Source: Phyllobacteriaceae bacterium (lineage in GTDB: Bacteria > Pseudomonadota > Alphaproteobacteria > Rhizobiales > Devosiaceae). From it: a stretch of DNA of 13,190 nt. The position numbers were made by a program, and so were the translations under genes. The notes below the pieces were generated by a model. That model searched no databases, was not told where the DNA came from, and was given only the letters and a program-made list of their open reading frames with translations. Each line of letters starts with the position of its first letter. Positions within the stretch are counted from its first letter, which is position 1. The stretch spans positions 1-13,190 of the forward strand of contig JAAZLP010000366.1 in NCBI GenBank assembly GCA_012799265.1. The letters are read 5' to 3'. Below, one piece after another: positions 1 through 7,250 of this stretch.

Positions 1-1
1 C

Positions 2-802
2 CTCATGGGTCGCTACTATGCGAGCGCACAGGGCGAACCGAGCGAAATCGCCAATGCGCTTGAAATGCACTACAAGCCGGTTGGCCCATCCGACCGCGTG
101 CCAACCGAGCCGGTTTCAATCGCTGTGGCGCTGGCCGACAAGCTGAATGTGCTTTCGGGCTTCTGGTCCATCGATGAAAAGCCGACTGGCTCGCGTGACC
201 CCTTCGCGCTGCGTCGCGCCGCTCTGGGCGTCATCCGCATTATCACCGAGAACAATCTGAAGTTCCCGCTGGAGGTCGATCCGGACCTCCTGGCCTTCTT
301 CCATGATCGTCTTAAGGTAACGCTCCGCGACGCCGGTGCTCGCCACGATCTGGTCGATGCGGTCCTTTCCGCCGATAGCAACGACATCCTGCAGATCACC
401 CAGCGCGCCGAAGCGCTTTCTACGCTCCTCGCCACCGATGATGGTGCCAATCTGCTGGCAGGGTACAAGCGCGCCGCCAATATTCTCGCCGCCGAGGAAA
501 AGAAGGACGGCAAGGCTTATGCGGGGGCAGTCGACCAGGCCTCCCTCAAGCTGCCGGAAGAGACAGCGCTTGCCTTTGCCGTTGATGCTGTGCACGCCGC
601 GGTTGCTGCCCATGTCGGTCGCGACGACTACAAGGGCGCCATGGCGGAACTGGCAACGCTTCGCGCACCGGTCGATGCGTTCTTCACCGAGGTGCTCGTC
701 AACGACGCCGATCCGGCAGTTCGCGCCAACCGCCTGAACCTGCTGGCAAAGCTGCGCGATACCATGCACCTCGTCGCCGATTTCGGTAAGGTCGCAGGCT
801 AA
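2..802 (+). CDS. glyS: Glycyl-tRNA synthetase beta subunit, C-terminal part (5' truncated by the window)
   Basis: The gene encodes the beta subunit of the alpha2beta2 glycyl-tRNA synthetase, which charges tRNA-Gly in the cytoplasm together with GlyQ. The reading frame is open to the left edge, so only the last ~266 codons are present and the true start lies outside. Family signatures are MGRYYA near the left edge and KPTGSRDPFALRRAALGVIR about 60 residues in, a hallmark stretch of GlyS. The C-terminal third is the helical anticodon-binding (DALR-like) region, ending with the typical pattern VRANRLNLLAKLRD followed by ADF. It ends at TAA (800-802) and is followed by a hairpin terminator, so it is probably the last gene of its transcript. 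glyQ would be expected upstream, outside the window. Confidence 0.96.
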   Translation, partial: LMGRYYASAQGEPSEIANALEMHYKPVGPSDRVPTEPVSIAVALADKLNVLSGFWSIDEKPTGSRDPFALRRAALGVIRIITENNLKFPLEVDPDLLAFFHDRLKVTLRDAGARHDLVDAVLSADSNDILQITQRAEALSTLLATDDGANLLAGYKRAANILAAEEKKDGKAYAGAVDQASLKLPEETALAFAVDAVHAAVAAHVGRDDYKGAMAELATLRAPVDAFFTEVLVNDADPAVRANRLNLLAKLRDTMHLVADFGKVAG

Positions 803-819
803 GCTGGCCGTTTACCCCT

Positions 820-851
820 CGACACCTGACCGCCCGGTCGGGTGTCGCTTT
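820..851 (+). terminator. Rho-independent-type terminator after glyS
   Basis: Positions 820-831 (CGACACCTGACC) pair with 836-847 (GGTCGGGTGTCG) over 12 base pairs with one G-T wobble, closing a GCCC tetraloop. The stem is followed by CTTTG, a short T run. It begins 17 bases after the glyS stop. The stem is strong but the T tract is weak, as is common in GC-rich alphaproteobacteria. Confidence 0.8.
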
Positions 852-982
852 GTGGATGTCTGAGTTGTGAAGACACGGGAACAATCGTCCTCGCACTGAG
901 TTTCGCTAAACACAGCTTGCGTCCATGATCTCCTGAAATTCAGAGTCGGCCACGCTGGTATTGGTGGCACTAGGAGATTTCT

Positions 983-1969
983 ATGAGCGTTGGTTTGCTC
1001 GCGCTGCTCGATGACGTCGCAGCTCTGGCCAAGGTTGCGGCCGCCTCCCTCGATGACGTTGCCGGTCAGGCAATGAAGGCCAGCGTCAAGGCCGCGGGTG
1101 CCGTCATTGACGATGCTGCAGTGACACCCAGCTATGTTCAGGGCTTTGAAGCCAAGCGTGAACTGCCGATTATCGGCAAGATCGCCTGGGGCTCGCTCAA
1201 GAACAAGATGCTGTTCTTGCTGCCAGCCGCTTTGCTTCTTTCCTACTTCCTTCCCTGGATGATCACGCCGCTTCTCATGATCGGCGGCGCCTATCTTTGT
1301 TATGAAGGTGCAGAGAAGGTGTTCCATCTTTTCGCGCCGCACGAGGCGGAAAAGCATGAGGCATCCATTGAACATGCCGCCGTGGACCCTGCCTCGCTGG
1401 AGGAGCAGCGCGTGGCTGGCGCGATCAAGACGGACTTCATCCTCTCGGCCGAGATCATGACCATTGTCCTCTCGGCGATTGATGTGCCGGATTTCTGGAC
1501 TCGTGCGGCCATTCTGGCTGTTGCCGGTCTCGGCATCACGCTGGCGATCTACGGAACTGTTGCGCTGATCGTAAAGGCCGATGATTTTGGCCTCTTCCTC
1601 GCCAAGAGGGCAAAGACACATACTGGCCGCGCTGTCGGTCGTGGCATTGTGGTTGCCATGCCCGTTTTCATGCAGGTGCTGAGCATCGTCGGGACCGCCG
1701 CCATGACCTGGGTCGGTGGCAGCATCATCGCTCATGGTCTTTATGAGTTCGGTATCACCGGACCGGAACATGTGATCGAAGCGGTGGCTGGCTGGGCCTC
1801 GGCTACCTTCGCCGCGTTCCCTGGTGTTGCCGGATGGATCGCTACGGCGGTCGTGGACTTCTTTATCGGTCTGGCCGTGGGTGCGTTGATGATCCCGGTA
1901 GTGGCCTATGTGGTCACGCCGATCTGGCGCGCCATCAAATCAATGCTCCCGAAGCGGGCGCATGCCTGA
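983..1969 (+). CDS. DUF808 / YedI family integral membrane protein
   Basis: This is a 328-aa inner-membrane protein of the DUF808 (E. coli YedI) family, whose molecular role is unknown. The N-terminus (GLLALLDDVAALAKVAAASL) matches the family's invariant opening, followed by ELPIIGKIAWGSLKNK at about 60-75. Hydrophobic segments lie at roughly 76-106 (containing the family motif PWMITPLLMIGGAYLCYEG), 155-167, 173-197, 221-256 and 282-312. A charged His/Glu-rich loop lies at 116-131. The start is fixed by a perfect AGGAG at 972-976, six bases before the ATG. The length is usual for the family. It stands alone between terminators: glyS upstream on the same strand, and the convergent rnhA downstream. 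No function can be inferred from the neighbours. Confidence 0.93.
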   Translation: MSVGLLALLDDVAALAKVAAASLDDVAGQAMKASVKAAGAVIDDAAVTPSYVQGFEAKRELPIIGKIAWGSLKNKMLFLLPAALLLSYFLPWMITPLLMIGGAYLCYEGAEKVFHLFAPHEAEKHEASIEHAAVDPASLEEQRVAGAIKTDFILSAEIMTIVLSAIDVPDFWTRAAILAVAGLGITLAIYGTVALIVKADDFGLFLAKRAKTHTGRAVGRGIVVAMPVFMQVLSIVGTAAMTWVGGSIIAHGLYEFGITGPEHVIEAVAGWASATFAAFPGVAGWIATAVVDFFIGLAVGALMIPVVAYVVTPIWRAIKSMLPKRAHA

Positions 1970-1992
1970 TAACTGGAATTCCTGAACTGACC

Positions 1993-2023
1993 AGACGGGC
2001 CGGGCGAAAGCCTAGGCCCGTTT
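1993..2023. terminator. Bidirectional terminator hairpin overlapping the rnhA stop
   Basis: The 7-bp G+C-rich stem ACGGGCC (1995-2001) / GGCCCGT (2015-2021) can extend outward through a G-T and an A-T pair to 1993/2023. Inside it, GGC/GCC (2003-2005/2010-2012) closes a GAAA tetraloop. TTT (2021-2023) follows on the + side. It sits between the convergent DUF808 gene and rnhA, and its 3' arm includes the last codons and TAG stop (2012-2014) of rnhA. One hairpin therefore probably ends both transcripts. Confidence 0.65.
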
Positions 2024-2461
2024 GCTCTTGAATGGCGCCATGCCTTCGCGCGCCAGCTCGTCGGCACGCTCGTTCAATTCGTCTCCGGCATGGCCCTTGA
2101 CCCAATGCCACGAGATGTCATGGCGCTTGGTGGCCTCGTCCAGGGCCTGCCAGAGTTCGACATTCTTCACCGGCTTCTTGTCCGCCGTCTTCCAGCCATT
2201 GCGCTTCCAGCCATGCATCCAGCTCTGGACACCGTTCTTCACATATTGGCTGTCGGTATGAAGATCGACCTTGCAGGGGCGGGTGAGCGCGTTCAGCGCC
2301 TCGATGGCTGCGGTGAGCTCCATCTTGTTATTGGTGGTCAGCTGCTCGCCGCCGTTAATTTCCTTGCGATGCGGACCGAACTGCAGGATCGCTCCCCAGC
2401 CGCCGGGCCCGGGATTACCGGAGCAGGCGCCGTCTGTGTGGATGATGACGCTGTCAGGCAT
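2012..2461 (-). CDS. rnhA: Ribonuclease HI
   Basis: The enzyme cleaves the RNA strand of RNA-DNA hybrids (primer and R-loop removal) with two metal ions. The protein is 149 aa and all catalytic residues fall at the same numbers as in E. coli RNase HI: D10 (HTDGACSGNPGPGGW), E48 (NNKMELTAAIEAL), D70 (HTDSQYVKNG), H124 (WVKGHAGDELNERAD) and D134. The substrate-binding basic region at about 81-99 is also present. This exact register supports the ATG at 2459-2461. A longer in-frame ATG at 2521 would add 20 residues inside the upstream gene and is unlikely. The start overlaps the end of the upstream acetyltransferase gene by 8 bases, which suggests translational coupling. It is the last gene of the ispH unit. 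Confidence 0.97.
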   Translation of the reverse strand: MPDSVIIHTDGACSGNPGPGGWGAILQFGPHRKEINGGEQLTTNNKMELTAAIEALNALTRPCKVDLHTDSQYVKNGVQSWMHGWKRNGWKTADKKPVKNVELWQALDEATKRHDISWHWVKGHAGDELNERADELAREGMAPFKSKRA

Positions 2462-2981
2462 GAACGGGCCGCCGCAGGATATGGAACTGGCAGGTGATGC
2501 CAAGGTGGTCGACGTCGACATGGGTCTTTTCCATGCCGATCTTGCCGAGGACAGCCAGGGACGGTGCGTTTCTCACATCAGCCATGCCGATGAAGTGCTC
2601 GCCCTTGTCATTGGCAAAGAACCAGTCGCGCAACCCGGCTGCTGCTTCCTTGGCATAGCCAGCGCCATGAAATTCCTCATAGAGCGCGTAGCCTATTTCC
2701 GGTTCGCCAGTAGGCGGATAGATGCCGAAACCGGCGCGCCCAACCAGGACGCCGTCGCTTTTCCGCCGGACACGCAGCTTGCCGAACTGATGCTCTTCGA
2801 AAAGCTCGATCCAGTGCGCAACGGCCTTCTCGGCCTGCGCGCGGGTCCAGGGCGCTCCCGTTACACTGAGATAGCGGGAGACATTGGGATTGCCGTGTAG
2901 AGCCACGAGGTCGTCGACCTGATCCGCGCGCCAGCCGGACAGCACCAGGCGGTCGGTCTCGAACAGGTCGAGATCACTCAT
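2454..2981 (-). CDS. GNAT family N-acetyltransferase (RimJ/RimL-like)
   Basis: This 175-aa protein has the Acetyltransf_3 (RimJ/RimL, COG1670) layout. It opens with the FETDRLVLSGWR beta strand/helix, followed by an amphipathic region at 20-65 (LVALHGNPNVSRYLS). The central strand GVLVGRAGFGIY is at 77-88, then EIGYALYEEFHGAGYAKEA at 95-113. GAGYAKEA is the acetyl-CoA pyrophosphate-binding loop. Near the end, VRNAPSLAVLGKIGMEK (136-152) corresponds to the family's N-x-x-S...K-x-G-F motif. The substrate cannot be predicted; members acetylate ribosomal proteins, amino acids or antibiotics. Its ATG overlaps the ispH stop (ATGA) and its own end overlaps rnhA by 8 bases, so it is the middle gene of a coupled trio. 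Many rhizobial genomes, as I recall, carry thrB in this slot. Confidence 0.9.
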   Translation of the reverse strand: MSDLDLFETDRLVLSGWRADQVDDLVALHGNPNVSRYLSVTGAPWTRAQAEKAVAHWIELFEEHQFGKLRVRRKSDGVLVGRAGFGIYPPTGEPEIGYALYEEFHGAGYAKEAAAGLRDWFFANDKGEHFIGMADVRNAPSLAVLGKIGMEKTHVDVDHLGITCQFHILRRPVHA

Positions 2982-3949
2982 CGGCCGGATGCCACTTCAA
3001 GGTTGCGCAGGACTTTGGGAATGTTGAAGGCGATATTTTCTTCAGCGGTGGTCTTGGTCTCGACCTTGACGTCATACCGTTCTGCGAAGGCGTCGATCAC
3101 CTCTTCCACCAGGCTTTCCGGCGCGGAGGCACCGGCGCTGACGCCCAACGATTTCAGATTGCCATAGACCGACCAGTCGATTTCGCTGGCGCGGTCGACA
3201 AGGGTCGCAATCTTGCAACCCGAGCGGAGGGCGACTTCCACGAGGCGCTGCGAATTGGAGGAATGCGGCGACCCCACCACGATCATGGCGTCGACTTGCG
3301 GCGCCACGGCCTTGATCGCTTCCTGACGGTTGGTTGTGGCGTAGCAGATGTCTTCCTTGTGCGGGCCGTTGATCGCGGGGAAACGGGCGCGCAGAGCCCC
3401 TATGATCTCTCGCGTGTCATCTACCGAAAGGGTGGTCTGGGTGACGAAAGCGAGGTTTTCGGGATCCTTGGGGACGAAGCTGTTCGCGTCATCAACGGTT
3501 TCAACCAGCGTGACCGCGCCTTCCGGCAGCTGGCCCATAGTGCCGATCACTTCGGGGTGACCCGCGTGTCCGATGAGGACAATCTCGTGTCCTTCTTCAA
3601 AATGACGCGAGGCCTCGACATGCACCTTGCTCACCAAGGGGCAGGTGGCATCGAGGAAGAACATATTCCTGCTCTTGGCGTCCGCCGGCACGCTCTTGGG
3701 AACGCCGTGCGCGGAGAACACCACAGGCGCGTCAGTTTCCGGGATCTCGTCGAGTTCCTCGACAAACACCGCGCCCTTCGCCTCCAGGCCTTCCACCACA
3801 TATTTGTTATGAACGATGGCGTGCCGGACATAGACCGGCGCGCCATATTTCTGCAGCGCCAGCTCCACGATCTGGATCGCGCGATCCACGCCAGCGCAGA
3901 AACCACGCGGGGCGCAGAGGAGAATGTCGAGGTGCGGCCTTTTTTCCAT
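2978..3949 (-). CDS. ispH: 4-hydroxy-3-methylbut-2-enyl diphosphate reductase
   Basis: This is the last enzyme of the methylerythritol phosphate pathway. It reduces HMBPP to IPP and DMAPP with a [4Fe-4S] cluster. The protein has 323 aa. The three cluster cysteines are C18 (APRGFCAGVDRAI), C103 (LDATCPLVSKVH) and C202 (DICYATTNRQE). Substrate-binding histidines are H47 (RHAIVHNKYVV) and H131 (IGHAGHPEVIGTMGQ), with the catalytic Glu of the HPE triad at 133. The SGASAPE-like signature (SAGASAPESLVEEV) is at about 271-285. The ATG at 3949 puts C18 only six residues later than E. coli C12, so the start is sound. It leads the minus-strand unit ispH / GNAT / rnhA and is divergent from the PPDK-like gene. 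Confidence 0.97.
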   Translation of the reverse strand: MEKRPHLDILLCAPRGFCAGVDRAIQIVELALQKYGAPVYVRHAIVHNKYVVEGLEAKGAVFVEELDEIPETDAPVVFSAHGVPKSVPADAKSRNMFFLDATCPLVSKVHVEASRHFEEGHEIVLIGHAGHPEVIGTMGQLPEGAVTLVETVDDANSFVPKDPENLAFVTQTTLSVDDTREIIGALRARFPAINGPHKEDICYATTNRQEAIKAVAPQVDAMIVVGSPHSSNSQRLVEVALRSGCKIATLVDRASEIDWSVYGNLKSLGVSAGASAPESLVEEVIDAFAERYDVKVETKTTAEENIAFNIPKVLRNLEVASGR

Positions 3950-3956
3950 GCCAGAT

Positions 3957-3985
3957 CAGATGCTTTCCGTGCTGCACTAAGTCAA
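3957..3985 (-). promoter_or_regulatory. Possible ispH promoter
   Basis: On the minus strand, TTGACT (3980-3985) is a good -35-like hexamer. Seventeen bases further is CATCTG, a poor -10 match. It lies just ahead of the ispH ATG, in the 100-base divergent gap between ispH and the PPDK-like gene. If real, the transcript would have an extremely short leader. This is a weak candidate based on the -35 alone. Confidence 0.2.
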
Positions 3986-4049
3986 GTGCTGTTGCGGTCA
4001 CGGGAGCCATGGGCAATATGGGTATCTGGGTAGGTGAGGGTTTTAGTTC

Positions 4050-6335
4050 GTGAGTTTGGCGCAGGAAATGTTTGCGATCGCCCCGGCAATGGGGAAGGCG
4101 AACCTGAGTGCCAGGCAAATCAAGCTGCTTGCCGGGAAGGCCCGCTGGATTTTCCGCGTTTGCGAGGCCGGCTTCCCTACAGTGCCGACCATCGCCATCA
4201 CCCGTGCCGCCTGGGAGGAGTTGCAGTCCGAGCGTGCTCGCCGCGACACGCGTTTGCGAACCCACTGGGTGGCATGCCTTTTCAAACTCGTGACAAAGGA
4301 CGGCACGCCGCCTCTGTTGGTGGTGCGCACCTCTGCCGCCGAACACAGTAGCGGGCTGATGCCCGCCCGAACCGGCATTAGCGCTCCGGCTGCGCCGGAA
4401 GATGCCGTTGATCCCACCCGTCCCCTGGCGCGTGCCATCAAGCAGGCATTCGAAAGCTATGGTTTTTCTGGGCCCTCTTGGACCGGGCGTCCCGAGAACG
4501 ACCGCGCGCGGCAAATCGTTCTGGTCCAGGCCGTTGCGGCCGGTGAGGTCGAGCAGTTCCTGACGCGCAATGCGACCACCGGCGCACTAGGGCCTGCGCC
4601 GCTCAACGGGGCGCCCATGCCGCGTCTGCCGAACGACGTCGGGTCTTTGGTAGCCCTGCTTGACGCCAAGGCAGGCAGGCACATGTGCTGCACCGTCGCA
4701 ATTCACAATGGTCGCGTGCAATTTCTGTCGGCCCGGCCTGCACAGGCTTCAGCGAGTGCTGATCTCGAGGCGGCGGTAGACCGCGTCGAGCGCAAAATCT
4801 GGACGCCGCAGGGCGCTGTATCTCGCGTCGATGCGAACCGCCTGGCGTTATTGCTCCATCCGCGGCTGAAATCGCCCGAGGGAGTTGCGCCAATTGCAAT
4901 GGGTCTCGGCGTCTCTCCCGGCGCGGCCAGCGGCATCATCACATTCAACGCCGACGATGCCGCACGCCTCCGCGCGCGCGGCAAGCATTGCATTCTTGTC
5001 GTCAACGAGACCGGCCCCGCCGATATCGAAGGCATGAAGGCTGCAACAGGCATTCTTACGGCGCGTGGCGGTATGTCGAGCCATGCTGGCGTTATCGCCC
5101 GCATTACCGGCAAGCCCTGTGTCGCGGGCGTGCGCAATCTCTCCGTCGATACGATGGAAATGGTCTGCCGCATCGGTGACCGTGAATTCCGCGCCGGCGA
5201 TAGGTTGACAATCGATGGTACGGACGGATCGGTCTATATCGGCACGTTGCCGTTGAGCCAGCCGCAGATCGGCGGGACGATCGCCAAGCTGCTGAACTGG
5301 TCAGATGCCAGCCGCAAAATTGCGGTCCGGACAAATGTGGAAACAGTGGAGTCTGCGCAGACGGCGCTCAGTTTCGGCGCCGAGGGGATTGGTCTGGCCC
5401 GCTCCGAACATATGTTCTTTTCCCCCGAGCGTATGGTCGCGCTCCGCCGCATGATCCTTTCCGAAGACGAGGAGGCGCGTTCCCGCGCCATTGGCGGTCT
5501 GGTCGATTATCAGACCGGTGACTATTCCGCGCTCTTCTCAGCGATGAAGGGGTTGCCCGTCAATGTGCGTCTTTTCGATCCGCCGCTGCACGAGTTCCTG
5601 CCGCGAACCGACGAGGAGATCGAGGAGACGGCGGCTTCTCTTGGCGTCGCTGTCCGGGCCCTCAGGATGAGGCTGGATCGGATAGCTGAAATCAACCCCA
5701 TGCTGGGGCACCGGGGCGTTCGTCTGGCGATTACCTACCCGGAAATCCTGCAGATGCAGATGCAGGCTGTTCTCGCCGGGGCACGCGCGGCGAGCGAGCG
5801 TCAGGACGAGCCGGTGCGTGTGGAAGTCATGGTCCCCTTCGTTTCGACGGCAACGGAAGTTGCCTGGGTGAGGGAACGCGCCAGCGCCATTCTCGAGAAT
5901 TCGGGGCTGAGCCGCTCCGACCGCGTCCGGTTTTCCTTTGGGACTATGATCGAGCTGCCGCGTGCCTGCCTCCGCGCAGGCGATATCGCGTCAATGGTGG
6001 ATTTCATTTCGTTTGGAACCAACGATCTGACTCAGACCACATTCGGCATCTCGCGAGATGACGCGCCGGCATTCCTGGCCGCCTACCAGCGCAAGGGCGT
6101 CTATGAGCGCGATCCCTTCGTCAACATCGACGAGAAGGGTGTGGGTGAAATGATAGCCATAGCCATCGCACGGGGCAGGGCGGCCAATCCGAAGCTCAAG
6201 ATCGGTATCTGCGGTGAACACGCAGGCGACCCCGTGTCGCTGGAGTTCTTTGCGGGGCTGGGCGTCGACTATGTCAGCTGCTCGCCCTATCGGGTGCCGG
6301 TCGCCCGTCTCGCTTTGGCTCAGGCTGAAGCTTAA
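4050..6335 (+). CDS. PPDK-like PEP-utilising enzyme with a degenerate ATP-grasp domain
   Basis: The 761-aa protein is homologous to pyruvate,phosphate dikinase. The phosphohistidine and PEP/pyruvate domains are complete: H345 (RGGMSSHAGV), R451 (GLARSEHMFF), R507 (RLFDPPLHEFLP), E635 (GTMIELPRA), N658-D659 (FGTNDLTQTTFG) and C721 (ICGEHAGDP). From recalled numbering these match C. symbiosum PPDK H455, R561, R617, E745, N768, D769 and C831, every one shifted by exactly 110. The N-terminal ATP-grasp keeps K31 and R93 (about K22 and R92) but is ~109 residues shorter between R93 and residue 213. The ATP/metal residues D321, E323 and Q335 align with C213, T215 and S227. It should therefore take phosphate from PEP onto H345 but probably cannot pass it to AMP/Pi. 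The start is GTG with GAGGG at 4036-4040. It is monocistronic or leads the next gene, and divergent from ispH. I give no symbol because a full-length ppdK may exist elsewhere. Confidence 0.9.
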   Translation: MSLAQEMFAIAPAMGKANLSARQIKLLAGKARWIFRVCEAGFPTVPTIAITRAAWEELQSERARRDTRLRTHWVACLFKLVTKDGTPPLLVVRTSAAEHSSGLMPARTGISAPAAPEDAVDPTRPLARAIKQAFESYGFSGPSWTGRPENDRARQIVLVQAVAAGEVEQFLTRNATTGALGPAPLNGAPMPRLPNDVGSLVALLDAKAGRHMCCTVAIHNGRVQFLSARPAQASASADLEAAVDRVERKIWTPQGAVSRVDANRLALLLHPRLKSPEGVAPIAMGLGVSPGAASGIITFNADDAARLRARGKHCILVVNETGPADIEGMKAATGILTARGGMSSHAGVIARITGKPCVAGVRNLSVDTMEMVCRIGDREFRAGDRLTIDGTDGSVYIGTLPLSQPQIGGTIAKLLNWSDASRKIAVRTNVETVESAQTALSFGAEGIGLARSEHMFFSPERMVALRRMILSEDEEARSRAIGGLVDYQTGDYSALFSAMKGLPVNVRLFDPPLHEFLPRTDEEIEETAASLGVAVRALRMRLDRIAEINPMLGHRGVRLAITYPEILQMQMQAVLAGARAASERQDEPVRVEVMVPFVSTATEVAWVRERASAILENSGLSRSDRVRFSFGTMIELPRACLRAGDIASMVDFISFGTNDLTQTTFGISRDDAPAFLAAYQRKGVYERDPFVNIDEKGVGEMIAIAIARGRAANPKLKIGICGEHAGDPVSLEFFAGLGVDYVSCSPYRVPVARLALAQAEA

Positions 6336-6399
6336 ATCCGGAGCAAAGACGCCCTATATAGGCTAGGGACCATTGTAACAGGGAAGAGGCAAGGCGTCA

Positions 6400-6951
6400 G
6401 TGAAGCGAGCTCTAATTGGTGCGGTACTGCCGCTGTTTTTGGCATCCATCCTGCCCGCAGCGGCTCAAACAGGGGCGCAATGTGCCGCCATTGACAGCGA
6501 TACGGAGCGGCTGGCCTGCTATGATGGCGTTTTCCGCAATGGAGCACAGACGGTATCTTCGGAGCGTCTGATCCTTCAGTCCGAACAGTTGATCCCGGCG
6601 AGGCCAAACGGCCGGGCGCCCGCTACCATCGCCGTTTCCTGCGAGGCGGGCAATTTGCAGGTCGCCTTTGGTTTTGCCGGAAATATGATGTCGGCTCTAG
6701 GCAATGATGCGCGCATCACGCTGCAGAACGACTTGCTGCAGGCGCGTTCCAGCACGCTACCGGTCAATTCGACCAATACCGAAATCCTCATCGACAATAC
6801 GCGTGATGCGCGCGCTTTCATCGACGGTCTCGTGGGCGCGCGGAACCTCACCGTTAGGGTCACCCCGGCATCGACCCGATCCTTGAATGTCCGCTTCGAC
6901 GTGTCCAGTTTTGGCGATCAGGTCGCACCCATCGTCGCGAATTGCGAATAA
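6400..6951 (+). CDS. Secreted VasI/TagO-like protein
   Basis: This 183-aa protein has a clear signal peptide (MKRALIGAVLPLFLASILPAAA, cleavage near 22), so it is periplasmic. The segment C-A-A-I-D-S-D-T-E-R-L-A-C-Y-D (28-42) is the CxxI...RLxCYD motif seen in VasI/TagO-type proteins, which accompany type VI secretion systems. The C-terminal half ends with a pattern also found there (LVGARNLTVRVTP at 144-156, FDVSSFGDQVAPIVANC at 166-182). Four cysteines (28, 40, 81, 182) could form two disulfides. The start is GTG at 6400, with GGGAAG at about 6381-6386 as a possible ribosome site. It begins 64 bases after the PPDK-like gene. No T6SS component is in the window, so a T6SS role is not supported. 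The family link is by motif only. Confidence 0.7.
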   Translation: MKRALIGAVLPLFLASILPAAAQTGAQCAAIDSDTERLACYDGVFRNGAQTVSSERLILQSEQLIPARPNGRAPATIAVSCEAGNLQVAFGFAGNMMSALGNDARITLQNDLLQARSSTLPVNSTNTEILIDNTRDARAFIDGLVGARNLTVRVTPASTRSLNVRFDVSSFGDQVAPIVANCE

Positions 6952-7179
6952 TCTTGCTCGGTCTAGAATTCTGACCGGAGCCTCACATAATTGTCATAGT
7001 GGGACGGGAACGGCGGCCGCAAAGGGCTATAGAGGCTAAAAAATTTGGCCCGTTCCTCGGTTAGTACCGTCTGTCGCATGGTCGAATGAACGGTGCGGCC
7101 TGTGCCCGCCTCGTTACGTCCACATGTTTGCCACCTCTCTGCCGCGAACCGTCTTTACCCGACGCTAACCTTAATAATC

Positions 7180-7189
7180 GATCATGATC
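7180..7189. repeat. 10-bp palindrome GATCATGATC
   Basis: A perfect 10-base dyad, overlapping ATCGAT (7178-7183), about 80 bases upstream of the cell wall hydrolase start. It could be an operator half-site or chance. Confidence 0.35.
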
Positions 7190-7230
7190 ACTGTCGGCTT
7201 TTGAGCGTCACAATTGCCGAGCGTGTGTTG

Positions 7231-7250
7231 TGTTGTGTAGTGTTGTGTAG
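7231..7250 (+). repeat. Tandem 10-bp repeat in the cell wall hydrolase leader
   Basis: TGTTGTGTAG occurs twice head to tail (7231-7240, 7241-7250). It is preceded by the related GTGTGTTG and followed by a decayed copy CGTTGAGTAT. The run from 7223 to 7250 contains no C on the + strand. It ends 15 bases before the ATG, where a ribosome site would be expected, and none is visible. Confidence 0.75.

Noticed and set aside
812..1771. 319-codon open frame on the minus strand
   Set aside because: It lies entirely opposite the well-supported DUF808 gene, has a composition unlike real proteins (His/Gly/Arg/Asn-rich) and no family motif. It would also begin inside the DUF808 coding region and cross the glyS terminator side.
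2461..2521. Longer rnhA with 20 extra N-terminal residues
   Set aside because: With the ATG at 2461 all five active-site residues fall at exactly the E. coli numbers; the extension lies within the acetyltransferase gene.
3263..4033. 256-codon open frame on the plus strand
   Set aside because: It is antisense to ispH, whose three cluster cysteines and other motifs are certain. No motif in the plus frame; long antisense frames are expected in GC-rich DNA.
6400..6951. Type VI secretion locus
   Set aside because: Only one motif-level similarity (VasI/TagO-like); no sheath, VgrG, Hcp, ClpV or membrane-complex gene is present.
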